Assembly (NCBI RefSeq): GCF_900105125.1
Contig: NZ_LT629750.1
Location: forward strand, 2,418,001 to 2,482,000
DNA: 64,000 nucleotides
Reading direction: 5' to 3'
Origin: Bradyrhizobium canariense
Lineage (GTDB): Bacteria; Pseudomonadota; Alphaproteobacteria; Rhizobiales; Xanthobacteraceae
Part shown: in pieces, positions 18,550-27,758 of the stretch
How positions within the stretch are numbered: the first letter of the stretch is position 1
How the letters are laid out: each line of letters starts with the position of its first letter
Notes under the pieces: generated by a model
The model's database searches: none
Seen by the model: the letters and a program-made list of their open reading frames with translations, nothing else
What the model was told of the DNA's origin: nothing
Translations under genes and position numbers: made by a program

Positions 18550-19737
18550 TCATGGATTTCCGAATGGAAGTGTTGCCATGCGGCTGTAAACGCGTCGCGC
18601 ATTGCCGGCGAAGACGGCGCGCTTCTCGTCGGGGGTGAGGATCGTCGATCCCTCGATGTAACGACGCGTGTCGTCGTAATTGTGCCCGGTCTCGGGGTCG
18701 ATCCCCTTGACCGCACCGAGCATTTCCGATGCAAACAGGATGTTCTCGGCCGGGATCACCCGCGTCAGCAGATCGATACCCGGCTGATGATAGACGCAGG
18801 TATCGAAGAAGATATTCTTCAAAACCAGTTCCGACAAAGGCGGCTTCTTCTGGTCCTGCGCAATGCCGCGGTAGCGGCCCCAGTGATAGGGAATCGCGCC
18901 GCCGCCATGCGGGATGATGAATCGGAGCGTCGGGAAATCCTTGAACAGGTCCGACATCAGAAACTGCATGAAGGCGGTGGTATCGCCGTTGATGTAATGG
19001 CTTCCCGTGGTGTGAAAGGCACGGTTGGCTGCCGCGCTGACATGGATCATCGCGGGGACATCGAGCTCGACCATCTTTTCATACAGCGGATACCACCAGC
19101 GGTCGGTCAGCGGCGGCTCGGTCCAGTAACCGCCGGTCGGGTCCGGGTTGAGGTTGCAGCCGACGAAGCCGAGTTCGGTGACGCAACGAACCAGTTCGCC
19201 GATGCAATTGTCCGGAGCGGTGCCCGGCGATTGCGGCAACTGGCAGACGCCGGCGAAGTTCTTGGGATAAAGCTGCGTTAATCGATAGATCAGATCGTTC
19301 GACACCCGCGACCAGGCGGCGCTGACAGAGGCGTCGCCGATATGATGGCTCATGCCGGAGGCCCGCGGCGAGAATATCGTCACCGACGTGCCGCGCTCGC
19401 GTTGCAGCCGCAACTGCGCGCCTTCGACCGAGGCACGAAGCTGATCGTCGCTGATACGAAGCGAGTCGACTGAAGGCATCTGCGAGGGATCGTTGATCCC
19501 AGCGATTTGACGCTTCCGCCAGTCAAGCAGTTCCTGCGGCTCAGTCGTGTAATGGCCGTGGCAGTCGATCACCGGGCCGTCGGATTTCGGGACGCCCGCG
19601 CGCCTGGATTCACCGAGCGCTTCGATATTCGTCGGCGTCATCGATCGCGGCGAGCCGGCGACCGCATCGAGGCCGGAGAACAGTGGACGACAACAACTGC
19701 AACCCGGAAACGCGTGACCGCTGCTCAATCCAAACAC
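18550..19737 (-). CDS. ligJ: 4-oxalomesaconate hydratase, LigJ type
   Basis: 395 residues from a GTG at 19737, chosen for GGGAGG ten bases upstream. The core matches LigJ as I know it block for block: IDCHGHYTT, IFSPRASGMSHHIGD, CNLNPDPTGGYWT, DTTAFMQFL, IPHGGGAIPYHWGR, NIFFDTCVYHQPGIDLL and GNARRVYSR. LigJ is a zinc-dependent amidohydrolase-superfamily enzyme that hydrates 4-oxalomesaconate to 4-carboxy-4-hydroxy-2-oxoadipate in protocatechuate 4,5-cleavage and gallate breakdown. About 65 extra residues precede the core, including a Cys-rich stretch PGCSCCRPLF; a start at the ATG 19641 would omit it. The aldolase for the next step lies just upstream. Confidence 0.88.
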   Translation of the reverse strand: MFGLSSGHAFPGCSCCRPLFSGLDAVAGSPRSMTPTNIEALGESRRAGVPKSDGPVIDCHGHYTTEPQELLDWRKRQIAGINDPSQMPSVDSLRISDDQLRASVEGAQLRLQRERGTSVTIFSPRASGMSHHIGDASVSAAWSRVSNDLIYRLTQLYPKNFAGVCQLPQSPGTAPDNCIGELVRCVTELGFVGCNLNPDPTGGYWTEPPLTDRWWYPLYEKMVELDVPAMIHVSAAANRAFHTTGSHYINGDTTAFMQFLMSDLFKDFPTLRFIIPHGGGAIPYHWGRYRGIAQDQKKPPLSELVLKNIFFDTCVYHQPGIDLLTRVIPAENILFASEMLGAVKGIDPETGHNYDDTRRYIEGSTILTPDEKRAVFAGNARRVYSRMATLPFGNP

Positions 19738-19774
19738 CTGGTGATCCCTCCCGATTCCAACCGATGACGCGGTT

Positions 19775-20449
19775 CTAGTCGTCGATCTCAACGCCAAGCC
19801 GTTTCAGGGTGGCGTCAACCCAGGTGCGGTCGTTCTTTCCCTGCTTGATCTCCTCGAGCTGTTTGAGCTCGGCGCGATGCTTGGCCTGCGTCGCCTTGAG
19901 GACATCCGCCGTCAGATCGAACGGGACGCAAACGATGCCATCACCATCGCCGACGATCAGATCGCCGGGCGCGATCACCATGCCGTCGATCGCGATCGGC
20001 ACATTGATTTCGCCGGGACCGTCCTTATAGGGGCCGCGATGCGTCACGCCGGCCGCGAACACCGGAAAGGTGCCGGCATGCAGCGTGTCGTAGTCCCGGA
20101 TCGCCCCGTAGATGACCATGCCCACGACCCCGCGCTGCTGCGCGTAGGAGGTCATGATTTCGCCGATCAGCGAATTCGTCAGATCGCCGCCGCCATCGAC
20201 GACGATGACATCACCGGGCTCTGCGAGATCGAGCGCCTTGTGCACCATCAGATTGTCGCCCGGGCGGGTTTTGACGGTAAATGCGGGTCCGGCAAGCACG
20301 CCGCTGGCATGAATCGGCCGAAGCCGTGCGCCACCCGCGAACATCCGCGACATGGAATCGCTGATATTGGCGACCGGCAGCTCGCGGAAACGGGCGATGG
20401 TTTCAGCATCGACCTTGCGGGTTCGCTTGCAGATCTGAAAGCCAATCAT
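19775..20449 (-). CDS. ligK: RraA-like 4-carboxy-4-hydroxy-2-oxoadipate aldolase
   Basis: 224 residues of the RraA/HMG-aldolase fold: NISDSMSRMF at the N-terminus, IVVDGGGDLTNSLIGE, GMVIYGAIRD with the conserved Arg-Asp pair, and PGDLIVGDGDGIVCVP. Class II pyruvate aldolases of this fold (LigK, GalC, ProA) split 4-carboxy-4-hydroxy-2-oxoadipate into pyruvate and oxaloacetate using a divalent metal. Its position directly before LigJ makes this reaction much more likely than RNase E regulation. It is the first gene of the operon and is divergent from a LysR gene 185 bases away. Confidence 0.85.
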   Translation of the reverse strand: MIGFQICKRTRKVDAETIARFRELPVANISDSMSRMFAGGARLRPIHASGVLAGPAFTVKTRPGDNLMVHKALDLAEPGDVIVVDGGGDLTNSLIGEIMTSYAQQRGVVGMVIYGAIRDYDTLHAGTFPVFAAGVTHRGPYKDGPGEINVPIAIDGMVIAPGDLIVGDGDGIVCVPFDLTADVLKATQAKHRAELKQLEEIKQGKNDRTWVDATLKRLGVEIDD

Positions 20450-20634
20450 AGCAACTCCTGCGACGATATTGCCGGACGCGGACGGTTCCCGATCCCTCGT
20501 TGTCTCAACGAGTTTTGACCGGGATCACGTTGCGCCCTGCACTGGGTGTCCTAAACCCATAGCTGGTATCCCCGATCACAGGGCCCGTCCAATACGATAT
20601 TGACAATGGGGAAATTCGTTTTGAGTATAACAGC

Positions 20635-21567
20635 ATGGAAATCCGTCATCTCCGCTACTTCATCGCGGTCGCCGAAGAGCTAAGCTTCAGCCGGGCGGCC
20701 AAGCGGCTGAACGTGAGCCAGCCTCCCCTCAGCGTGCAGATCCGGGCGTTGGAGACTGAGGTCGGCGTATCCCTGTTCACCCGCAACCGCCGCAAGGTGG
20801 AACTGACGCCTGCCGGTGAGCTGCTTCTGGAGCATGCGCGGCGTACCGTGGCGCATCTGGAGCACACCGCCGACATCGTTCGCCGCGCCGGACGCGGCGA
20901 AGCCGGTATCATACGGCTCGCATTTACCGGCTCCGTTCCGATGCGGGAGTCGTTCGCGCGGCTGCTGCGCACGTTTCGGGGCCGTTATCCGGACATACGG
21001 ATCGAGCTTCAGCACATGACGACCGGCCGCCAGTTTGAAGCCCTGACCGACGATCAGATCGACCTTGGGATTTTGCGCCCGCCGGCGGCGTTGCGGGAAA
21101 CGCGAAACATCGATCTGACCCCCATCTGGTATGACCAGCTCCGCCTGTTCATCCCCGCGGACCACGCCCAGGCGCATACCCACGCCCCCATCGCGATGAC
21201 AGAAGTGCTCAACGAGCCCTTCGTCGGGGTGGATCCGCAGGTCCATTGCGGCATGCATGAACACCTGATGTCGCTCTGTGGCGCGGCAGGCTTTACGCCG
21301 CGCATCGAGCAGGAAGCGCGTGAGCTGAGCACCGTGCTTGGACTGGTCGCCGCCGGCATCGGCGTCGCGGTCCTGCCGGCCTGTTACACCTGCATCGCAA
21401 TGCCCGGCGTCTTCAGCCGGCCGATCGCAGCCGACGACGCCGAAAGTTGGATGATGCTTGCCTCAAGAGCCAATGATAGCTCGCCGCTATTACAGCGATT
21501 TCTCGACGTAATAACTGAGCTCTTTCCCAGGGGCGCACGCCCGGAGATCGACCACGAACTCGTCTAG
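20635..21567 (+). CDS. LysR-family transcription regulator
   Basis: 310 residues. The N-terminal winged helix reads MEIRHLRYFIAVAEELSFS then AAKRLNVSQPPLSVQIRALE; a LysR substrate domain follows (LAFTGSVPMRESF, LVAAGIGVAVLPACY). The divergent position relative to the LigK-LigJ operon is the classical arrangement for a LysR activator of its neighbours, with the effector probably a pathway intermediate. It could also act on the amidohydrolase and Bug genes downstream. No clear T-N11-A site was picked out in the 185-bp gap. Confidence 0.92.
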   Translation: MEIRHLRYFIAVAEELSFSRAAKRLNVSQPPLSVQIRALETEVGVSLFTRNRRKVELTPAGELLLEHARRTVAHLEHTADIVRRAGRGEAGIIRLAFTGSVPMRESFARLLRTFRGRYPDIRIELQHMTTGRQFEALTDDQIDLGILRPPAALRETRNIDLTPIWYDQLRLFIPADHAQAHTHAPIAMTEVLNEPFVGVDPQVHCGMHEHLMSLCGAAGFTPRIEQEARELSTVLGLVAAGIGVAVLPACYTCIAMPGVFSRPIAADDAESWMMLASRANDSSPLLQRFLDVITELFPRGARPEIDHELV

Positions 21568-21744
21568 CTCTCGGCGCAGCGGCCATCACAGGCCTTAAGC
21601 ACAAACATATCCATCTCGAAATTTTGAACTGTGGGCTGCGGGACTTTGTCCGCGCAACTGCGGCGACCCATTGCACCGACTGAAGATGTCATGAATGGTG
21701 GCGCCGATTTCGCCCGCCCTCTTACAACTTGGATTTAGCTTTCA

Positions 21745-22662
21745 GTGTTGATCACAGATACCCAGGTGCACCTCTGGGAAGCCCATCGCCCCGATCGTCC
21801 GTGGCCTGCCGACCAGATCGGAAAACCTTCTTTCGTCGCAGTTCCCGGCGCACGGCCGCATCGGCCGGAGCCGCTTGGCGCGGACGAGCTGATCGGAATG
21901 ATGGACCGCACCGGGATCGATCGCGCCGTGATCGTGCCGCCATCCCCGGTTGGCGACAGCAATGACACCGCGCTTGAGGCGGCCCGGCGATTTCCGCAGC
22001 GGTTCGCCGTCATGGGCCGCTTCAATCCCGAGGCCGATCATGCGCGCGAAAGCCTGGAAACCTGGCTGCAACAGCCCGGCATGCTCGGCATTCGCATGAC
22101 ATTTTTCAAACCAGTGTGGGCGCGCTGGCTCGCTCCCGGGATCATCGATTGGTTCTGGAGCGGCTGCGAGCGGCTCGGCATCCCGATCATGGCGCTCGCG
22201 CCGGGACTGCTCAGCGAGATCGCTGTTCTCGCCGAGCGCTATCCCGGCCTCACGATCATTCTCGATCACATGGCCCGGCGCAGCGACCTTCGCGACGCGG
22301 AATGTTTCGCCGATCTCGACGATCTGCTTGCGCTCGCGCGGCTCCCGAATATCGCGGTGAAGGCCACGGCGTTGCCTTGCTACACCAATGAATCCTATCC
22401 CTTCGCCAACCTCACGCCGTACCTGAAACGAACATTCGAAGCGTTCAGTGCGCATCGCATCATGTGGGGATCCGATCTCACCCGATTGCCCTGCTCATAT
22501 GCGGAATGTCTCGATCATATGCGACGCGAGCTGGATTTCCTCACCGACGACGATCGCGCGCTTGTTTTGGGAGGCACGGCCCAGGCATTGTTGCGCTGGC
22601 CGGAGAACCGCACTCCGGCAATGACCAAAATCAAGACGACGAATGAGGCTCGCCATGACTGA
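21745..22662 (+). CDS. Amidohydrolase-family protein with QxH in place of HxH
   Basis: 305 residues from a GTG at 21745 (TTG at 21748 is an alternative). The fold is the amidohydrolase TIM barrel: DTQVHLWEA at the N-terminus, GIDRAVIVPPSP, LGIRMTFF, IILDHMARR and MWGSDLTRLP. The first metal-binding His of HxH is Gln, a variant also found in some barrels thought to work without that metal site. It is similar in layout to the hydrolase at 16274-17125. The Bug-type gene overlaps its 3' end, so both are in one operon. Reaction unknown. Confidence 0.86.
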   Translation: MLITDTQVHLWEAHRPDRPWPADQIGKPSFVAVPGARPHRPEPLGADELIGMMDRTGIDRAVIVPPSPVGDSNDTALEAARRFPQRFAVMGRFNPEADHARESLETWLQQPGMLGIRMTFFKPVWARWLAPGIIDWFWSGCERLGIPIMALAPGLLSEIAVLAERYPGLTIILDHMARRSDLRDAECFADLDDLLALARLPNIAVKATALPCYTNESYPFANLTPYLKRTFEAFSAHRIMWGSDLTRLPCSYAECLDHMRRELDFLTDDDRALVLGGTAQALLRWPENRTPAMTKIKTTNEARHD

Positions 22663-23641
22663 TCAAATGGATCGACGCGCAATTCTATCGCTTCTGGCAG
22701 GCGTGGGCGTGATGGCGGCTCGACCGAGCGCTGGTCTCGCCGCAACCTATCCGGATCATCCGATCCGCGTCGCGGTGCCGTTCTCGGCCGGCGGCGCGGT
22801 CGACATCGTCGCGCGCACCGTGATGGATCAGGTCAGCCCGCAACTCGGCCAACCCGTCGTCATCGAGGACCGCCCCGGCGCCAACGGCAACATCGCACCG
22901 GCCTTCGTCGCGAGGGCCGCGCCTGATGGCTACACGGTGTTGATCGGCGCCAACGGGCTCGCCACCAACGAGTCGTTGTTCGACAACCTGTCCTTCAAGG
23001 CGATGCAGGATTTCGAGCCCATCGTGCTGGTGGGGTACTCGCCGCTTATCCTTGTCGTCCAGCCGTCGTTCGAAGCCAAGACGGTGAAGGACCTTGTCGA
23101 CATGGCGAAGGCTGCGCCGGGCAAGCTCACTTATGCGTCCGCCGGCAACGGCACGTCGGGCCACCTCGCGGCCGAAATCTTCAAACAGGTGCTAGGGATC
23201 GATGCACTGCACGTTCCCTACAAGGGCGGCGCGCAGGCCCTCGTCGACATCATCGCCGGCCGCATCTCATTCATGTTTGTCGATCCCGTTCAGGTCATGC
23301 CGCAGATCAAGGCAAACCAGCTCCGCGCCATCGCCGTCAGTTCGGCTGAGCGTCTCGCATTGTTGCCCGACGTCCCGACGATCACGGAAGCGGGTTATCC
23401 CGGTGTCGAAGCAACCGTGTGGTGGGGCTTTCTTGTTCCAGCCCATACGCCCGGTGACATCGTGATGCGACTGAACAAGGAAATTAATATCGCGCTGGGA
23501 GATCAGAAGGTGAAAGACACCCTGCTCGCGATGGGCGTCGTCATCAAGGGCGGTTCACCGGACGATTTCAAAGCCTTTCTCAAATCGGAAACGGACAAAT
23601 GGGCGACCATTATCCGAACCGCCAACATCAAGGCCGACTGA
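22655..23641 (+). CDS. Bug/TctC-family periplasmic binding protein
   Basis: 328 residues from the ATG at 22655, placed eight bases before the end of the amidohydrolase frame with GAGG six bases upstream; the ATG at 22643 is less likely. The N-terminus RRAILSLLAGVGVMAA is a signal peptide, possibly Tat-type. The mature protein has the Bug pattern YPDHPIRVAVPFSAGGAVD, IEDRPGANGNIAP and HVPYKGGAQALVD. These proteins bind carboxylates such as citrate or aromatic acids in the periplasm. No TctA/TctB membrane genes are nearby, so it is an orphan receptor that may use a distant permease or act in sensing. Confidence 0.91.
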   Translation: MTDQMDRRAILSLLAGVGVMAARPSAGLAATYPDHPIRVAVPFSAGGAVDIVARTVMDQVSPQLGQPVVIEDRPGANGNIAPAFVARAAPDGYTVLIGANGLATNESLFDNLSFKAMQDFEPIVLVGYSPLILVVQPSFEAKTVKDLVDMAKAAPGKLTYASAGNGTSGHLAAEIFKQVLGIDALHVPYKGGAQALVDIIAGRISFMFVDPVQVMPQIKANQLRAIAVSSAERLALLPDVPTITEAGYPGVEATVWWGFLVPAHTPGDIVMRLNKEINIALGDQKVKDTLLAMGVVIKGGSPDDFKAFLKSETDKWATIIRTANIKAD

Positions 23642-23684
23642 TCTTAATCCAGGCCGTCCGTTCGCCTGCATCGGCGCAGGCAAA

Positions 23685-23718
23685 GGCCGGGAGGCGCGTT
23701 TAATGCGTCCTCCCGGCC
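23685..23718. terminator. Hairpin between convergent genes
   Basis: GGCCGGGAGG and CCTCCCGGCC form a perfect 10-bp stem around a 14-base loop that itself contains a GCG/CGC pair. It lies between the Bug gene and the convergent CapA-like gene. There is no clear T-tract on either side, so strength as an intrinsic terminator is uncertain. Confidence 0.55.
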
Positions 23719-23752
23719 CCATCCCGTGCAATGACGGCCTCAGGCCGGCACG

Positions 23753-24847
23753 CTATGCGGTCGCAAGCACCTTGCCCGAAGCCGCGTTCCCGGCTGCAAG
23801 CTCCAGGTGATTGCCTGCCGACAGCACGATCGTATTTCCAAGCTTCTTGCTCAGTTGCTCAAAGCGACCCAGGATTTCCTTGCCCGCACCGGTCTCCGCG
23901 CCATGGACACAGATGTCGTTGTGCTCATTGCGTCGCACCGGCAACAGCTCGATCGCGGTGATCTTCTTGTTCGAAATCGCGCAGCGCAGCGCCAGTCCAT
24001 CGAGGTGACGGCCGCGCATGACGTCCCAGTCGAACACAAAATTGCCAAGGCTGTAGAACACCGGCCTGCCCTGATAGATTTCGGCGGCCTGAACCACGTG
24101 CGGATGATGGCCGAACACCATATCCGCTCCCGCATCGATCGCGGCGCGGGCGATTTCCCGCTGATACGCGACCGGTTCATCCCGCGATGACACGCCCCAA
24201 TGGCAGGACAGAATCACGAGATCGACTTTGGTTCGCAGCGCGCGGACGTCATCGCGCATCGCTTCGAGCTCGGCCGGGTCCGCAAAGGTGTGCGTGATCG
24301 GCTCGGCGCCCGGCATCTCCAATGCCCGGTGGCCCGGTTCATAGGCGGCGTGCGCCTTGATGGTGGCGCAGCCGGGACTATTGGCGGAGGCCGCGTGATT
24401 GCTCGGCCAGAACACCGAGGTGTAGCTCAGGAACCCCAGGCGGATTCCGTTCTTTTCGATGATGACGGGTTTCCTTGCCTCGGCAAGGGTCTCGCCGACA
24501 CCGCAATGAAGGATTCCGATTTGATCCAGCACCTTGACGCTGGCGACCGCCGCACTCGCGGGATAGGCCACGTTGCTCGCACAGCTGACGCCGGCATAGC
24601 CGGCTTTCTTCAGCGCCGGCCCGACCTTGGCCCCGGAGTGGCGCCAGCCGGCCTTGTGCGGAATGTCCGGCTGCGCGGGACTGGCTGACGGCTCCGCGAG
24701 CGGCCCTTCCAATTGACCGAACACGACGTCTGCCGATGACAGCATGTCGCGCACATTGACGAATGCGCTGTCGGGATCCGGCCTGTTCTGGATGTTGGTG
24801 TCGCCCAGGATCAGAAGGGTTTGGTCGGCGTGTTTATCTTGTTTCAT
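23753..24847 (-). CDS. CapA-family metallophosphatase-like protein
   Basis: 364 residues with the PGA_cap/CapA pattern: LLILGDTNIQ at the N-terminus, VVFGQLEGPL, VVSCASN-like CASNVAYPA, SCHWGVSSRDEP, GADMVFGHHPHVVQ and VFYSLGNFVFD. The Asp, His-Trp and GHHPH positions are those of a calcineurin-like metal centre. Known CapA proteins act in poly-gamma-glutamate export, but many stand-alone homologues have unknown roles. No signal peptide is seen. It lies 53 bases downstream of an MFS gene in the same direction, which hints at handling of an imported compound rather than capsule formation. Confidence 0.85.
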   Translation of the reverse strand: MKQDKHADQTLLILGDTNIQNRPDPDSAFVNVRDMLSSADVVFGQLEGPLAEPSASPAQPDIPHKAGWRHSGAKVGPALKKAGYAGVSCASNVAYPASAAVASVKVLDQIGILHCGVGETLAEARKPVIIEKNGIRLGFLSYTSVFWPSNHAASANSPGCATIKAHAAYEPGHRALEMPGAEPITHTFADPAELEAMRDDVRALRTKVDLVILSCHWGVSSRDEPVAYQREIARAAIDAGADMVFGHHPHVVQAAEIYQGRPVFYSLGNFVFDWDVMRGRHLDGLALRCAISNKKITAIELLPVRRNEHNDICVHGAETGAGKEILGRFEQLSKKLGNTIVLSAGNHLELAAGNAASGKVLATA

Positions 24848-24900
24848 CGTTGTTGCCTCGGAGATTGGGAATAAGGAGAGTTGCTTGGGATGATGGAATG

Positions 24901-26286
24901 TCAGGCCGCGCTCTCGGCCGAACGAGAAGCAGGCGCCGCTTCACTCGCCCGTTCAGGCGCGATCGACTCCAGCGAACGCTGATTGGTTTCGATGCCGAAG
25001 AAGAAAACGCCGAGCGCCAACAGGAAATAGAGTGACGAAATGGCGTAAAGCACCGAAGGAAGGCCGTAGGATTCGTAAAGCGATACGACGAGATAAGGCG
25101 ATGCGATGACCGCAATCCGCCCCGTCATCTGCGCGATGCCAGAGCCGCGGAAGCGATACTCGGTCGGAAACAGTTCCGGCGTATAGCCGCCGAGACCGAA
25201 ACCGATCATCAGGCTCATGCCGCCTTGCAGGAAGAAGCCGAACACCAGCACCCAGGTCGGATCGGTTTGCTGCGAATAGGCCAGCGCAAACACGCCGCAC
25301 CATATGGCCGCCAACAGCGTGCCGCGCCGGCGGCCGATCCAGTCGGAGGTCAGCATGCCGACGAGAGGTCCGAGCGAACTTCCCAGCGCCATCACGGTCG
25401 CGAAGCCCAGCGACTTGGTGACGCTCATGCCCTGTTTGACGAAAAACGTCGGCACCCAATAGGAGAAGCTGTAGGAGCCGACCAGGCACGTGATGCAAAC
25501 TGCCATCGCAAGCAAGGTGCGCGAGATGACCCCACGCGAGAACAGCACGGAGATCGGTACCCAGACCGGTGCGGATGCCGCCAGCGCCGTCACCGGAGGA
25601 AGCGGTCCTCCCTTCGAAGCCTCGGCCTCGATTTCCAGCATCACCCGCTCGGCTTCTTCGTTGCGGCCACGCGATTCCAGCCAGCGCGGAGATTCCGGCA
25701 GCTTGCGGCGCAGGAACCAGACCCACAACGCGCCGAGCCCGCCGATCAGATACATCGGCCGCCACCCAAATGCCGGAATGACGAACAGGCCGATGAAATT
25801 GACGCAGAATGTCGAGGCCATCGACACCACGCTGATCAGGCCGAGCGCCCAGCCGCGCCGCTGCGGCGGCACGAACTCGCTGACCATGCCGTAGCCGACC
25901 ACATATTCCGCGCCGATCCCGATACCCATGACGAAACGCAGCGCCGTCAGCCACGTCATCGACGGTGCGAACATCGAGAACAGGCACATGGTGCCGAAAA
26001 TCATCAGATTAAACTGATAGGCAAATCGCCTGCCGTAGCGGTCGCCGAGCAATCCCGTCATCAGCGCGCCGACAGCGAGACCGGCAAAAGTGATGGAGAT
26101 GTAGTGGGCGTTCATCTCGATGGTCGACCAGCCCTCCTTGACCAGGGCTCCGAGAACGCCGGCCGCCATCTGGTTGTCGAACCCGTCGAAGAACATCCCG
26201 AGCCCGACCAGAGTCAGGATCCGCCACTGAAACGATCCCATCGGCAGCCGGTCGAGCCGACCCGCAGCATTCACTGAACCAGCCAT
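24901..26286 (-). CDS. MFS transporter, AAHS/sugar-porter-like
   Basis: 461 residues from the ATG at 26286, preceded by GGGAGA; a frame extension of 23 codons upstream is less likely. Around twelve membrane spans, with LGMFFDGFDNQMAAG in the first helix, GDRYGRRFAYQ in the loop 2-3 motif and GLGGYTPELFPTEYRFRG in the second half. This matches proton-coupled importers of aromatic acids and related compounds. Divergent from a LysR gene and cotranscribed with the CapA-like gene. Substrate unknown. Confidence 0.9.
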   Translation of the reverse strand: MAGSVNAAGRLDRLPMGSFQWRILTLVGLGMFFDGFDNQMAAGVLGALVKEGWSTIEMNAHYISITFAGLAVGALMTGLLGDRYGRRFAYQFNLMIFGTMCLFSMFAPSMTWLTALRFVMGIGIGAEYVVGYGMVSEFVPPQRRGWALGLISVVSMASTFCVNFIGLFVIPAFGWRPMYLIGGLGALWVWFLRRKLPESPRWLESRGRNEEAERVMLEIEAEASKGGPLPPVTALAASAPVWVPISVLFSRGVISRTLLAMAVCITCLVGSYSFSYWVPTFFVKQGMSVTKSLGFATVMALGSSLGPLVGMLTSDWIGRRRGTLLAAIWCGVFALAYSQQTDPTWVLVFGFFLQGGMSLMIGFGLGGYTPELFPTEYRFRGSGIAQMTGRIAVIASPYLVVSLYESYGLPSVLYAISSLYFLLALGVFFFGIETNQRSLESIAPERASEAAPASRSAESAA

Positions 26287-26454
26287 TACAGACGTTTCTC
26301 CCGGGAATTCCGGCGTCAACGGCCGGTATTGGGAGTAAAATACGCAGAACAGCACCGGCGGGGTATGCTAATTTGATCATTGCAACGATGACTTATCCTG
26401 AGAGCAGACCGTGAACCTGCCGCGCAGACCTGCAGATGAATGCCGGAGGCATTG

Positions 26455-27405
26455 ATGGGACGGAAACTTCCGCCGCTCAACGCCCTTCGCGCGTTCGAAG
26501 TCGCCGCCCGCACCGGGAACTTCACCAAGGCAGCCAAAAGCCTGAACGTCTCGCAAGGCGCCGTGAGCCGGCACATTGCGCAGCTTGAGGCTTTCCTGGG
26601 TCTGCGCCTGTTCGTCCGCGGTCAACGCGATGTCCGGCTGACGCCGCAGGGCGTGGAGTATGCCCAGGTCATCCGCGACGCGTTCGATCGTATCGAGTTC
26701 GCAACGCAGGCCAGACGCCAGGAAACGCAAAACCGTGTCGTGCGCATCCGGTTATTTCCAACGGTAGCAATGAAATGGCTGATCGGACGGCTTAGCCGGT
26801 TTCATGCCCTTCACCCCGCCATCAACGTCCAGGTCACGATCGCCAACGATCTTGTCGATATGGGCGCCGAGGAAATCGACTTCACGATCCAGATCCCGGC
26901 CCTACCGAAGCCCGGCATCCGCTACGACACATTGTTTCCGATCGAACTGCTTCCGGTGTGCAGTCCCGCGCAGCTTGCCGGAACTCCGGCGCTGCGGGAG
27001 CCGCGTGACCTGCTCGATCGCACGCTGCTTCATTCGATGAAGCGGCCCCACGACTGGCTGACCTGGTTTGACGCCGCCAACATCACGCCCGGCAAGCTTC
27101 GCGAAGGATTGACGTTCGGCAATTCGTCGCTGGCCTATCAAGCCGCAATCGACGGCCTCGGCGTCGCCATGGCCCATGTCGAACTGGTGCAGGATGATCT
27201 CAATGCGGGCCGCCTCGTGGCGGTCCATCCGCTCGTGGTGCGGACGTCAGAAAGCTACCATCTGGTCGGCCGCGAAGCCGAGAGCGGCCGCGCCGAAGTC
27301 GCCGCATTCCGTGACTGGCTGTTGACAGAGGTCGAAATCGACCGGTCGCAGATGCCTGATGTCGTCCCGGCCCCGCGAGGCCCGAATCCAAACCTTCGGC
27401 ACTAA
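26455..27405 (+). CDS. LysR-family regulator, GcvA-like
   Basis: 316 residues from the ATG at 26455, which has GGAGG five bases upstream; the frame is open for five more codons. The N-terminus LPPLNALRAFEVAARTGNF and AAKSLNVSQGAVSRHI are typical of the GcvA/AmpR branch of LysR proteins. The effector domain runs to about residue 300 (FTIQIPALPKPGIRYDTLF, GLGVAMAHVELV). Divergent from the MFS/CapA-like genes with about 170 bases between starts, so it likely regulates them. Confidence 0.92.
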   Translation: MGRKLPPLNALRAFEVAARTGNFTKAAKSLNVSQGAVSRHIAQLEAFLGLRLFVRGQRDVRLTPQGVEYAQVIRDAFDRIEFATQARRQETQNRVVRIRLFPTVAMKWLIGRLSRFHALHPAINVQVTIANDLVDMGAEEIDFTIQIPALPKPGIRYDTLFPIELLPVCSPAQLAGTPALREPRDLLDRTLLHSMKRPHDWLTWFDAANITPGKLREGLTFGNSSLAYQAAIDGLGVAMAHVELVQDDLNAGRLVAVHPLVVRTSESYHLVGREAESGRAEVAAFRDWLLTEVEIDRSQMPDVVPAPRGPNPNLRH

Positions 27406-27758
27406 GCCTGCGTCATCGCCGCCGGCTCGTCGACAACTTACGCGCCCACATCCGGCAGGCTGGCAGCCGCAATCGCAATGAGCTGGGCCAGACGGTGTCC
27501 GATCCGGGACGGCGCCCTGCGCAGTAATGTAGCTACCTGTTGCATGACCCAACTTCCTTCCGCGCCGGCGGAAAACTGTCCGCAAACCAGCGCTTTTCAG
27601 GAAAATGGGCTGTGAAATCAGGGGTGTCGAGACCGCGGAGAAAATAGCAACACCAGCATCGCCGGGCCTGCCGATGGCAGTGGTTTTATTGCCGTGGCGC
27701 GGCCGGCAAGGGACGAAATTTTCTCCCGAAAATCGGGCCTTTGGCCTTGAGCCGGCGC

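Noticed and set aside
20600..20631. TTGACA and TATAAC boxes before the LysR gene
   Set aside because: The spacer is 20 bases, too long for a standard sigma-70 promoter, and the second box is only three bases from the ATG.
22643..22654. Earlier ATG for the Bug gene
   Set aside because: The ATG at 22655 has GAGG at the right distance and leads straight into the signal peptide; the earlier one adds four residues without a ribosome site.
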